From assembly GCA_035569435.1 (NCBI GenBank), contig DATMNB010000089.1, positions 1-14,599 on the forward strand: a stretch of 14,599 bases of DNA, in the 5' to 3' direction. Under the pieces are notes generated by a model. That model made no database searches. It was not told where the DNA came from and saw only the letters and a list, made by a program, of their open reading frames with translations. The stretch comes from DASRDS01 sp035569435. GTDB lineage: Bacteria > Gemmatimonadota > Gemmatimonadetes > Gemmatimonadales > Gemmatimonadaceae. Positions 1-6,531 of this stretch are shown piece by piece. Numbering within the stretch: the stretch's first letter is position 1; the number at the start of each line of letters is the position of its first letter. Made by a program: the position numbers and the translations under genes.

Positions 1-222
1 CTGATCGACGTGCTGAACCCGGAAATCATCGTGATCGGCTCGCTGGGCGCTGTCCTGGGCGAGCGTGTGCTCGGTCCAGCACGAGCGGAAGTGAGGCGCG
101 AAGCGCTGTTGCCTGCGGCAGACGCTTGCGAGATCGTTACCCCAGCACTCGGTGTACCCCGCGCTGGCGACGTGGCCGCGCTGATGGCGGCGCTCGAAGC
201 TGGCGCCCTCCGCGCGGTATAG
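1..222 (+). CDS. ROK-family sugar kinase/regulator, C-terminal fragment
   Basis: Open at the left edge in frame 1 and ending at TAG 220-222, so only the last 73 residues are visible. The start LIDVLNPEIIVIGSLGAVLG matches the ROK-family strand 'LNPE-hydrophobic-G' in the C-terminal lobe. It is followed by a basic/acidic helix and a CEIVTPALG segment, the usual 'x-I-x-x-A-x-LG-x-x-A-G' close of ROK proteins. ROK members are ATP-dependent glucokinases or N-acetylhexosamine kinases, or DNA-binding repressors. The catalytic Asp and the zinc-binding Cys/His motif that would separate these lie off the left edge, so substrate and role cannot be told. It converges on the GNAT gene with an 11-base gap and no terminator visible between them. 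Confidence 0.75.
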   Translation: MIDVLNPEIIVIGSLGAVLGERVLGPARAEVRREALLPAADACEIVTPALGVPRAGDVAALMAALEAGALRAV

Positions 223-233
223 GCGCGTCGGAA

Positions 234-815
234 TCAGCGCTGGCCCGATCTGTCAGAGCGACTCGACCCCACCCCCCACTCCTCACTCAAAATCGCATAC
301 AGATAGGTATCCGCCCACACCCCCCGCCTGACCGTATCCTGCCGCATCTCCCCTTCCCTACGCAGCCCAAGCTTCTCCAACACTCGCCGCGACGCCCCGT
401 TCCGCGTATCACACGTCGCCCACGCCCGATGCCATCCGAGCACCCCAAACGCCGCCCCCAACACCCCGCGCCCGGCCTCGGTCGCAATCCCGTGATTCCA
501 GTACCCACGGCTGATCGTGTACCCGAAATCCCCGCTCCGATGCACCGCATCCCGCTCATCCAGCCGTATCGCCCCAACGAGTCGCCCTTCGGCCACAAGC
601 TCGATCGCCAACGTGACGGACGACCGCGGCCAATGCCGCTGCTCCCCGAGCCACGCGTCGAGCACCGCCCGCGTCTCGACAATCGTATTCGGCCCCCAAC
701 TCGCGTACCGGACCACCTCGGGGTCACTCGCATACGCATGAATGTCCCCTTCGTCAGTCGCCCGAAACTCGCGCAAACACAGCCGCGCCGTGCGGATCGG
801 AAACCACCGGTCCAT
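234..815 (-). CDS. GNAT-family N-acetyltransferase (RimJ/RimL type)
   Basis: 193 aa, start ATG 815-813, stop TGA 236-234. This is a single GNAT domain of the Acetyltransf_3 (RimJ/RimL) kind. The N-terminal strand TARLCLREF (residues 9-17) is typical of the group. RGYWNHGIATEA (103-114) forms the acetyl-CoA pyrophosphate-binding loop and helix, and TRNGASRRVLEKLG (137-150) is the conserved 'N-x-x-S-x-x-V-x-E-K-x-G' segment. Family members acetylate N-terminal amino groups of ribosomal proteins, or small amines and antibiotics; nothing here fixes the substrate. It starts 7 bases after the stop of the upstream membrane protein gene on the same strand, so the two are probably cotranscribed. The last 15 or so residues are a Gly/Ser/Arg-rich tail beyond the domain. 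Confidence 0.9.
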   Translation of the reverse strand: MDRWFPIRTARLCLREFRATDEGDIHAYASDPEVVRYASWGPNTIVETRAVLDAWLGEQRHWPRSSVTLAIELVAEGRLVGAIRLDERDAVHRSGDFGYTISRGYWNHGIATEAGRGVLGAAFGVLGWHRAWATCDTRNGASRRVLEKLGLRREGEMRQDTVRRGVWADTYLYAILSEEWGVGSSRSDRSGQR

Positions 816-822
816 ACGTCGA

Positions 823-1185
823 TCAGCCGACGACGGCCAACAGGAACGACGCGAGAATGGCCCCGGTAATCGCCCCGAGCAGCAACCCGCCCGCGAGCTC
901 CGCCCGCGTCGGCACGTGCGGCCGGATCAACGCAAACAACGCCGTCCCAGGCCACATGAGCGCCGCGGGCCACACGAGCAACGACACCCACGTCCCATGC
1001 GACCAGGGCCCCGCGTGTGGGTGATACCACGCCCGAACCGCGCTCGGGATCACCAGCGCCAGCACACTCAAGGTGACAGCCAGCCACGGCAGCCGTGACG
1101 CCGCCCGCGGCCCCCACCAGAGCGCGGCGACCAGTAGCACCGCGAACGGCCACACGACGCCGCCAAGCGCCCACGCAAGTCGCAT
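823..1185 (-). CDS. Small integral membrane protein, four predicted helices
   Basis: 120 aa from ATG 1185-1183 to TGA 825-823. I do not recognise a family. Four hydrophobic segments can be seen at about residues 8-27, 32-52, 67-90 and 98-119, separated by short loops. The loop before helix 3 carries a His-Pro-His and two Trp. The frame is open much further upstream (to 1524), but that extension is low-complexity Ser/Arg-rich sequence antisense to the small acidic gene, so the internal ATG just before the first hydrophobic stretch was chosen. No good Shine-Dalgarno precedes it. It lies 7 bases upstream of the GNAT gene and presumably heads that transcript; the promoter would lie in 1186-1306, shared with the divergent gene. 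Confidence 0.7.
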   Translation of the reverse strand: MRLAWALGGVVWPFAVLLVAALWWGPRAASRLPWLAVTLSVLALVIPSAVRAWYHPHAGPWSHGTWVSLLVWPAALMWPGTALFALIRPHVPTRAELAGGLLLGAITGAILASFLLAVVG

Positions 1186-1306
1186 CCCGCGCAACGGTAA
1201 CGCCCGACCAGATGCGGCGCCACAGCGCACCGGACGAGACGCCGCCCAACACCCCAAGCATGTAACTTGCTGCCTCTTGGGTTCCCCCCTCCCTCCCGAG
1301 ACATCT

Positions 1307-1546
1307 ATGAGCGAGCATATGAACGAGCGCGACGATCTCTCTGACCGCGACGACCCCCAGATCGGCGACGCGCCAGAGCCACCCGAGCTCAAGTCCGAAA
1401 CGCTCCACGGCCGCAACTTCGCCGGCGCCTCCTTCGCGGCCAACGAGGAGGAGCAGACCGCCGACGAACGCGCCGGCACCCCGGAGTCGGACGACATCGA
1501 TTCCAAGAACACCGTCCAGCGCATTCAGGACCACGGCCTGACCTGA
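1307..1546 (+). CDS. Small acidic hypothetical protein
   Basis: 79 aa from ATG 1307-1309 to TGA 1544-1546. I recognise no domain. It is very acidic and polar (many Asp, Glu, Pro), has no hydrophobic segment or cysteine, and is probably soluble and largely disordered. A short less-charged patch GRNFAGASFAANEEE lies at residues 36-50. The frame looks real because most codons end in G or C, as in the known genes around it, and because a strong terminator begins 13 bases after the stop. The Shine-Dalgarno is weak (a GAG about 9 bases upstream). A second ATG at 1319 is possible. It is divergent from the membrane protein gene and convergent with the sigma factor gene. Confidence 0.6.
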   Translation: MSEHMNERDDLSDRDDPQIGDAPEPPELKSETLHGRNFAGASFAANEEEQTADERAGTPESDDIDSKNTVQRIQDHGLT

Positions 1547-1559
1547 CCGGCCACACAAG

Positions 1560-1595
1560 AAAACGGCCGGCGCCCACCAAGGCGCCGGCCGTTTT
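1560..1595. terminator. Bidirectional rho-independent terminator
   Basis: A perfect 15-bp inverted repeat, AAAACGGCCGGCGCC at 1560-1574 and its exact complement at 1581-1595, surrounds a 6-base loop (CACCAA). The GC core is flanked by A4 on one side and T4 on the other, so the RNA has a U-run on either strand. It lies between the convergent small acidic gene (ends 1546) and the sigma factor gene (ends 1630), and should stop transcription from both sides. Confidence 0.92.
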
Positions 1596-1629
1596 GCTTG
1601 TCGTGCGATCTATACTGTCAGCCGAACCG

Positions 1630-2589
1630 CTACGCGGCCCAGTCCCGCAACACCTCGGTCGCGTCCCCCGACCGCAGCGCCGCAAGCGCCCGGTCACGCA
1701 ACTGACGCACCCGCTCACGCGTGACCCCGAGGATGTTCCCGATCTCCTCGAGCGTCTTCGCCTCGTTGCCTTCCAGCCCGTAGTACATGATCAACACCTG
1801 CCGATCCCGAGCCGGCAACGGCTCGAGCGCCAGACGCAACGCATTCCCACGGTCCTCATCCTCGAGCCGACCCGGCAACCGCTCCTCTGACTCCTCGTCG
1901 GCCCCGATGACGCTCGCCAACGTGCGGCTCCCGCCGCCGCGCGCCGCGCCACCCGACTCCAACGGCTCGTCGAGCGACCGCTCGGGCTGCACGAGCGCCG
2001 TCAAACTCCCTGCGATCTCCGCACTCAGCCCGCACATCCGGCCGATCTCCTCGTGCGTCGGCTCACGACCGAGCGCCGCCCGCAACGCGGCCTGCGCCTT
2101 GACCACGCGCGACAGATCCCCCGCGCGACCAAGCGGCAACCGCACCGACCGACCCTTGGTCGTGATCGACGCATGCAGCGCCTGCTTGATCCACCACACG
2201 GCGTACGAGATGAAGTTCACCCCGACGTCGGGATCATACTTATCCGCCGCGCGGCACAAACCGGCGTTCGCCTCGCCCACCAGATCCTCGAGCGACAGCC
2301 CGCGGTTCTGGTACTGCTTGGCAACCGAGAACGCAAACCGCAGGTTCGCGCTGATCAGCTCGGCACGTGCAATCGCCTTGTCCTGTGACGACGTCCGCGG
2401 GTTCCGCATCCGACGCGCCAATTCCTTCTGCGCCTCGGCTGCCAACACCGGCGTCCGCGACAACTCGGCGATGTACAGATCCAGCAGCTCGTGCCCCTGA
2501 TCCGCCTCTATAGCCATGGGCGTGCGCTTCGCCGACCGCCGTGGCGCCCGCGCTGTCCCAGTTGTTGAATCCTTCTTTGAACCCGCCAT
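1630..2589 (-). CDS. RNA polymerase sigma-70 factor, RpoD/SigA-like, lacking region 1.1
   Basis: 319 aa, start ATG 2589-2587. GAGGGA and CGAGG lie just upstream as Shine-Dalgarno, and the stop is at 1632-1630. After a basic N-terminus comes region 1.2 (about 33-66, ELLDLYIAELSRTPVL). Region 2 (75-145) includes the core-binding and -10 recognition helix, with NFISYAVWWIKQAL at 125-138. Region 3 spans about 155-200. An acidic Gly/Glu-rich linker follows (about 205-248). Region 4 (255-307) has a -35-binding helix-turn-helix ending TRERVRQLRDRALAALR. The length and absence of region 1.1 suit a group 2 factor or a short primary-type factor. Group 2 factors usually serve stationary phase or general stress, but promoter choice cannot be read here. 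The next gene upstream on the same strand is the HesB-like gene, 60 bases away. Confidence 0.92.
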   Translation of the reverse strand: MAGSKKDSTTGTARAPRRSAKRTPMAIEADQGHELLDLYIAELSRTPVLAAEAQKELARRMRNPRTSSQDKAIARAELISANLRFAFSVAKQYQNRGLSLEDLVGEANAGLCRAADKYDPDVGVNFISYAVWWIKQALHASITTKGRSVRLPLGRAGDLSRVVKAQAALRAALGREPTHEEIGRMCGLSAEIAGSLTALVQPERSLDEPLESGGAARGGGSRTLASVIGADEESEERLPGRLEDEDRGNALRLALEPLPARDRQVLIMYYGLEGNEAKTLEEIGNILGVTRERVRQLRDRALAALRSGDATEVLRDWAA

Positions 2590-2649
2590 TGCCTCGTTCC
2601 CTCGCTGTGCCTGCTTAACGTGCTGTACCTGCTGTCGCGCTCGGGCGCC

Positions 2650-2997
2650 CTACGCCACCAACTGTGGCTGGCTCCCGAATCGCTTGGGAAGCGTCACCGT
2701 GAACGCCGCCCCATCGTCATCGCCCTCGCTATAATCGATCGCGCTCCCATCGAGATGCTGCGCCGTGAACGGATCGATATAGACGCGAACTCCGTGCTGC
2801 TCTACTACTAGATCCGTCTCGCGCCCGTTCGGTTCGATCGAGAATTGGTAGTCATATCCACTGCGCGTCGGACGCGCCGTGATCCGCATCCCGCCAGACT
2901 CGGCGGACACTCCCGCCAGGTCCAAAGCGCGACGAACCGCCATCCCCGTGCTCGCGCTCAACGCCAGCACGCACCCGATCTGCTGATTGATTTGCAT
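2650..2997 (-). CDS. HesB/IscA-like (A-type) protein without the iron-sulfur cysteines
   Basis: 115 aa, start ATG 2997-2995, stop TAG 2652-2650; an AGGAAG lies 11 bases upstream of the start. The fold pattern of A-type Fe-S carriers (IscA/ErpA/HesB) is clear: an N-terminal helix with Ala-x-x-x-x-x-x-L, then GGMRITARPT (35-44), a strand RSGYDYQF (45-52), and GVRVYIDPFTAQHLDGSAID (69-88) followed by an Asp/Gly loop. In the family the first strand reads G-C-S-G and the end reads C-G-C-G. Here these are TRSG and a Cys-free tail, so all three cluster ligands are missing; the only Cys is residue 9. It probably does not carry a cluster in the canonical way. It may share a transcript with the sigma factor gene downstream. 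Confidence 0.72.
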   Translation of the reverse strand: MQINQQIGCVLALSASTGMAVRRALDLAGVSAESGGMRITARPTRSGYDYQFSIEPNGRETDLVVEQHGVRVYIDPFTAQHLDGSAIDYSEGDDDGAAFTVTLPKRFGSQPQLVA

Positions 2998-3013
2998 GGT
3001 ATGGACTGCTTCC

Positions 3014-3038
3014 TACGTATTGTTCAACAAATAGTTCC
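3014..3038 (-). promoter_or_regulatory. Possible ECF-sigma-type promoter upstream of the HesB-like gene
   Basis: On the minus strand GGAAC (3038-3034) is followed after exactly 16 bases by CGTA (3017-3014). This is the -35/-10 layout of many sigma-E/ECF promoters (GGAAC, 16-17 bases, CGTC or CGTA). The spacer contains a short palindrome, TTGTTCAACAA (3020-3030). The start of transcription would fall only about 10 bases before the ATG, which would make the mRNA nearly leaderless and cut off the AGGAAG; that counts against it. Seen as a motif only. Confidence 0.3.
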
Positions 3039-3115
3039 GTGCCGGAAACCTCACCGTAAGTCTCATTCCTTCATGCGGTTCCATTTCCGACCGTATATAT
3101 GGGTTTTTCGAGGGT

Positions 3116-4531
3116 TTAGTTCCCGCCACGATCGGGCTTCCCGTTCAGCCCGACGACCACGACCGGACCGATCCCGGCCGCCCGTAGCCCCGGCTCGATC
3201 ACCTTTCGGTCCCCCACCACCACGATCGCCAAGTGCGTCGGATCGAGGTGAGCCGCCAGTGCGGCGCGTGTTTCCGCCAACGTGACCCGCTGGTAGTTGC
3301 CCGTCAGCGTCCTGTAGTAATCAAATGGCAGCCGCTCAGACAACAGATGCGCAGCGGCCCCAGCAATATCCTCGACCGTCGCAAACGCCCGGGGCAGCGA
3401 CCGCACCTCCGTCGCCTTGGCAAACGTCAACTCCGAGTCCGTGACCGGCCGTTTCCCCCGAATCGCCTTGATATTGGCCACCAGCAACACGAGCGCGCTA
3501 TCGGTCTTGGGCGTGGCGACGTCAGCGTCCGCCTCGAACGTCCCAACCTGCGGCACACGCCGGAACTGAAAGTCCGACGACGCCCCGTACGTGTACCCAT
3601 GCGTCTCACGAAGATCCAGGTTGAGCCGGCTGTTGAATGCCCCACCCAACACGATGTTGCCAAGCTCGAGCGGGAAAAAGGTGGTCGGGTCTCGCCGTGG
3701 CCCGAGCTGCCCAACGAGCAACACACTCTGGGGCGAGCTCGGGCGGTCAAAGAGATAGATCGTCGTCGGGCTCGGCGCCTTGGGCGGCGGAGGGAGCACG
3801 TCACCGCTCTTGCCGACCGCGTGCCACTCGCCAAACGCCCGCTCGAGCGCCGCGACCGCCACGTCCGGCGTGATGTCGCCCGCCACCACCAGCGTGATGT
3901 TCTGCGGCGTGATATACGTGTCGTGAAACAGCACGAGATCCGCCCGCGTGATCGAGCCCACGCTCTGCGGCGTCTCGGCCCGAGCCCACGGGTGCCCCAC
4001 CCCATACACCGTGTTGTCAAACACTCGCCCCGCGAGATAGTCGGCATCATCCTGCTGCCGCTGGAGCGCCGCCACCGTGTTGGCTTTCACGCGGTTGAGC
4101 GCCGCCTCGGGGAACGCGGGATGGATCAACTGCTCGGCCATGAGCGCGAGCGACCGGTCGACGTTCTGCGTGATCGTGAAGAATCCCGTCGGCGACACGC
4201 CATTCCCGAGATCGGCAAACGCCGACGCGAGCGCATCGGCCGTCCGCGTCGTCGTGCCCTCGGACAGCATGCGCACCGTGAGCGACGAGAGCCCGTCCTT
4301 GCCCGCGGGATCGAGCACCGAGCCCGGGGCTTCGACGATCGCGCGCACATCCACGATCGGCAGTTGATGGTTCTCGAGCACGGCGACGCGAATGCCGTTG
4401 CCCAGACGCCGCATCTCGATCGCCGGAACCCGGAGCGAAGGCTGCGGCGGCACGTGCGGGGGCACGGCGCGATTGAGCGAATCGGGGGCGGCCGCGAGCA
4501 TCGCCGCCGTCAGCACGGTGGAGATGATCAT
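3116..4531 (-). CDS. M16-family peptidase partner subunit, catalytically inactive type
   Basis: 471 aa, start ATG 4531-4529, stop TAA 3118-3116. It is an M16 (pitrilysin/insulinase) protein with an N-terminal M16 domain, followed by the M16_C domain from about residue 190. Where active members have HxxEH this one reads SxxVR (residues 83-87, in GLSSLTVRMLSEG), so it cannot bind zinc there. It keeps the C-terminal LRETHGYTYG motif (about 308-317), whose Arg and Tyr complete the active site of the partner, as in other bacterial two-subunit M16 enzymes. The first 16 residues or so form a signal peptide, so it should work in the periplasm. The ATG shares one base with the stop of the active subunit (TGATG); a GTG at 4534 is an alternative start. 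It very likely forms a heterodimer with the upstream product. Confidence 0.9.
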   Translation of the reverse strand: MIISTVLTAAMLAAAPDSLNRAVPPHVPPQPSLRVPAIEMRRLGNGIRVAVLENHQLPIVDVRAIVEAPGSVLDPAGKDGLSSLTVRMLSEGTTTRTADALASAFADLGNGVSPTGFFTITQNVDRSLALMAEQLIHPAFPEAALNRVKANTVAALQRQQDDADYLAGRVFDNTVYGVGHPWARAETPQSVGSITRADLVLFHDTYITPQNITLVVAGDITPDVAVAALERAFGEWHAVGKSGDVLPPPPKAPSPTTIYLFDRPSSPQSVLLVGQLGPRRDPTTFFPLELGNIVLGGAFNSRLNLDLRETHGYTYGASSDFQFRRVPQVGTFEADADVATPKTDSALVLLVANIKAIRGKRPVTDSELTFAKATEVRSLPRAFATVEDIAGAAAHLLSERLPFDYYRTLTGNYQRVTLAETRAALAAHLDPTHLAIVVVGDRKVIEPGLRAAGIGPVVVVGLNGKPDRGGN

Positions 4532-5949
4532 CACTGCGCCTCCGACTGTGCGGTGACATTCGTGAACCGTTCCCCTGGTCGGCTCACCTGCTCGAGCTTC
4601 CCAGCCGGCACCATGCTCAGGACCACGCGCGCCGGCGTCAGATATTGCTTGGCCACGCGATGCACATCGGCGGGCGTCACCGCCTGCCGCTCCTGCAGCT
4701 CGGTCAAATAGTGCAGCGGGTCACCAAAGAACGTCTGTCCCGCGGCCATTGTCTCGCCACGCCGATCGACGGCCTCGAGCCCCGTGATCGTGCCGACGAC
4801 GGCATAGTGCTTGGCGCGCGCCACCTCGCTGTCGGCCGGTGCGGCCGCTACCGCTGCGTCGACAACACTATCGACCACGCGCTCGATGTCGGTCAGCGCG
4901 ACACCCGGCCGCGGCCGCACATCGATCTCAAATCGCCCCGCGTTCTCGTTCGCCTCCTGCCCGGCCCGCACACTCGTCGCCATCTGCCGATCGTAGACCA
5001 GCAGCTTGGTCAACCGGCTCGTCCGGTCGAGCGTCAGCACCTCCGCCAGCGCGTCGAGCGCCGTCGCATCGGGACTATCCTCGCCGACCGACGGCCAGGC
5101 CAGCGTCAACTGCGGCAAGCTCGCTTTCCGATCCTCGAGCACCAGCCGCTTCGTCGCTGGCAGCGTGGTGGGCGCGACAGTCGGCCGTTGGATGGCCGGA
5201 CCGCTCGGAATAGTACCGAAATAGGCAGTGACGAGGGCCAGTGCGCGCGCTGGTTCCACATCGCCCGTGATCGAGAGCACCGCGTTGTCTGGGGCGTAGT
5301 ACGTGCGAAAGAACGCCTTGACGTCGTCGAGACTCGCGGCCGACAGGTCGGCCATCGAGCCAATGACTGGCCACGAGTAGGGGTTGGTCGGCGGGAACAA
5401 CGCCCCGTCGAGCACCTCGTCGGCGCTCCCATACGGTTGGTTATCGATACGTTCGCGCCGTTCGTTTTTCACCACGTCGCGTTGGTTGTCCAGCTTGGCC
5501 TGCGTGAGCCCCGGCAACAGAAACCCCATCCGGTCCGACTCCAACCACAGCGCCGTCTCCAACCAGTTGGACGGCAACGTCTCGAAGTAGGCCGTGCGGT
5601 CGTTCGTCGTCGACCCATTCATGTCCCCGCCCGCGCTCTCCACGAGCCGAATGTGCTCGCCCTTTGGCACGTGCTCCGACCCCTCGAACATGAGGTGCTC
5701 GAACAGGTGCGCGAACCCCGTGCGCCCGGGCTTCTCGTTCTTGGATCCGACGTGGTACCAGACGGCCACGTGCACGAGCGGCGACGAGTGGTCCTCGGAC
5801 ACGAGCAACGTCAGCCCGTTCGGCAGCACCGTCCGCACGACTGGCAGACGAGGCGGCGTCACAGGTGCGCTGGCAGGTTGTTGGGCGCCGATCACGCTAA
5901 CGGCCGCGAGCGCAAGCCCGGCGGCCGGGGAAAGCCAACGTATTGACAT
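4531..5949 (-). CDS. M16-family zinc metallopeptidase, active subunit
   Basis: 472 aa, start ATG 5949-5947, stop TGA 4533-4531. A signal peptide covers about residues 1-22 (ends VIGA-QQP). The N-terminal M16 domain carries the inverted zinc motif HLFEH (residues 81-85: His81 and His85 bind zinc, Glu84 is the catalytic base). The third ligand, Glu163, lies in VVKNERRERIDNQPYG, at the usual distance of about 77 residues. The C-terminal M16_C domain begins near residue 210 (SAASLDDVKAFFRTYYAPDNA). Such enzymes degrade peptides in the periplasm; the actual substrate is unknown. It is first in a two-gene operon, coupled by a one-base overlap to the inactive partner. No clear Shine-Dalgarno is visible. 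The promoter must lie in the 80-base divergent gap shared with purE. Confidence 0.93.
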   Translation of the reverse strand: MSIRWLSPAAGLALAAVSVIGAQQPASAPVTPPRLPVVRTVLPNGLTLLVSEDHSSPLVHVAVWYHVGSKNEKPGRTGFAHLFEHLMFEGSEHVPKGEHIRLVESAGGDMNGSTTNDRTAYFETLPSNWLETALWLESDRMGFLLPGLTQAKLDNQRDVVKNERRERIDNQPYGSADEVLDGALFPPTNPYSWPVIGSMADLSAASLDDVKAFFRTYYAPDNAVLSITGDVEPARALALVTAYFGTIPSGPAIQRPTVAPTTLPATKRLVLEDRKASLPQLTLAWPSVGEDSPDATALDALAEVLTLDRTSRLTKLLVYDRQMATSVRAGQEANENAGRFEIDVRPRPGVALTDIERVVDSVVDAAVAAAPADSEVARAKHYAVVGTITGLEAVDRRGETMAAGQTFFGDPLHYLTELQERQAVTPADVHRVAKQYLTPARVVLSMVPAGKLEQVSRPGERFTNVTAQSEAQ

Positions 5950-6029
5950 GGGGAGTGTGGGTGTGATGCAGGCAGGAGCCAGATGGTTTACCAGTGGATT
6001 CTAATCGGGCGCCCCCCCAACTTCAGGCC

Positions 6030-6524
6030 ATGCCTACGCCTCCGCTGGTCGGCGTCATCATGGGAAGCGAGAACGATTACGAGCATCTCAAGCTCACGTG
6101 CGAGTTGCTCGAGCAGTTCGGCGTGCCCTTTGAGTCACGCGTCGTGTCCGCCCATCGCACGCCGGACTGGATGTTTCAGTACGCCGAGCAAGCCGAGACC
6201 CGCGGCCTCGAGGTGATCATCGCCGCGGCCGGCGGCGCCGCCCACCTCCCGGGCATGGTCGCCGCCAAGACGCTCGTGCCCGTCCTCGGCGTGCCCATCC
6301 CGGCGACCGCGCTGAACGGCGTCGACGCACTCCTCTCCATCGTCCAGATGCCCCGCGGCGTCCCGGTCGGCACCCTGGCCATCGGCGCCGCGGGGGCTGT
6401 GAACGCGGCCATCCTGGCCGCCCAGATCATCGGCCTGTCTCGCCCCGACGTCCGCGAACGGGTACGAGCGTGGCGGGTCGCGCGGCGAGACGAGGTGTTG
6501 ACGCAGAAGCTGCCATCGCGGTGA
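6030..6524 (+). CDS. purE: N5-carboxyaminoimidazole ribonucleotide mutase PurE
   Basis: 164 aa, ATG 6030-6032 to TGA 6522-6524. Class I PurE converts N5-CAIR to CAIR in purine biosynthesis, in the cytoplasm, using the product of PurK encoded next door. The substrate loops are all present: VGVIMGSENDYEHL (7-20), SAHRTP (40-45, with the catalytic His42) and AGGAAHLPGMVA (67-78). The length of about 160 aa is normal. The first loop usually reads GSxSD; here it is GSEND, with Asn for the second Ser. The frame is open to a GTG at 5994, but those 12 residues lie ahead of where PurE normally begins, so the later ATG was chosen. purK follows after 7 bases, so the two form an operon. Presence of purK supports the two-step (PurK plus PurE class I) route. 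Confidence 0.96.
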   Translation: MPTPPLVGVIMGSENDYEHLKLTCELLEQFGVPFESRVVSAHRTPDWMFQYAEQAETRGLEVIIAAAGGAAHLPGMVAAKTLVPVLGVPIPATALNGVDALLSIVQMPRGVPVGTLAIGAAGAVNAAILAAQIIGLSRPDVRERVRAWRVARRDEVLTQKLPSR

Positions 6525-6531
6525 CAAGCAG

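Noticed and set aside
287..1558. 423-aa minus-strand frame
   Set aside because: Gly/Arg/Val-rich with no domain; it is the alternate frame of the GNAT and membrane protein genes and of the antisense of the small acidic gene.
3020..3047. Small palindromes TTGTTCAACAA and TTCCG-TGC-CGGAA as operators
   Set aside because: Only 5-bp arms; such repeats arise by chance and no regulator is tied to them.
3233..5946. Two long plus-strand frames (492 and 433 aa) over the M16 genes
   Set aside because: Arg/His/Pro-rich composition typical of antisense of high-GC genes; the minus strand carries clear M16 motifs.
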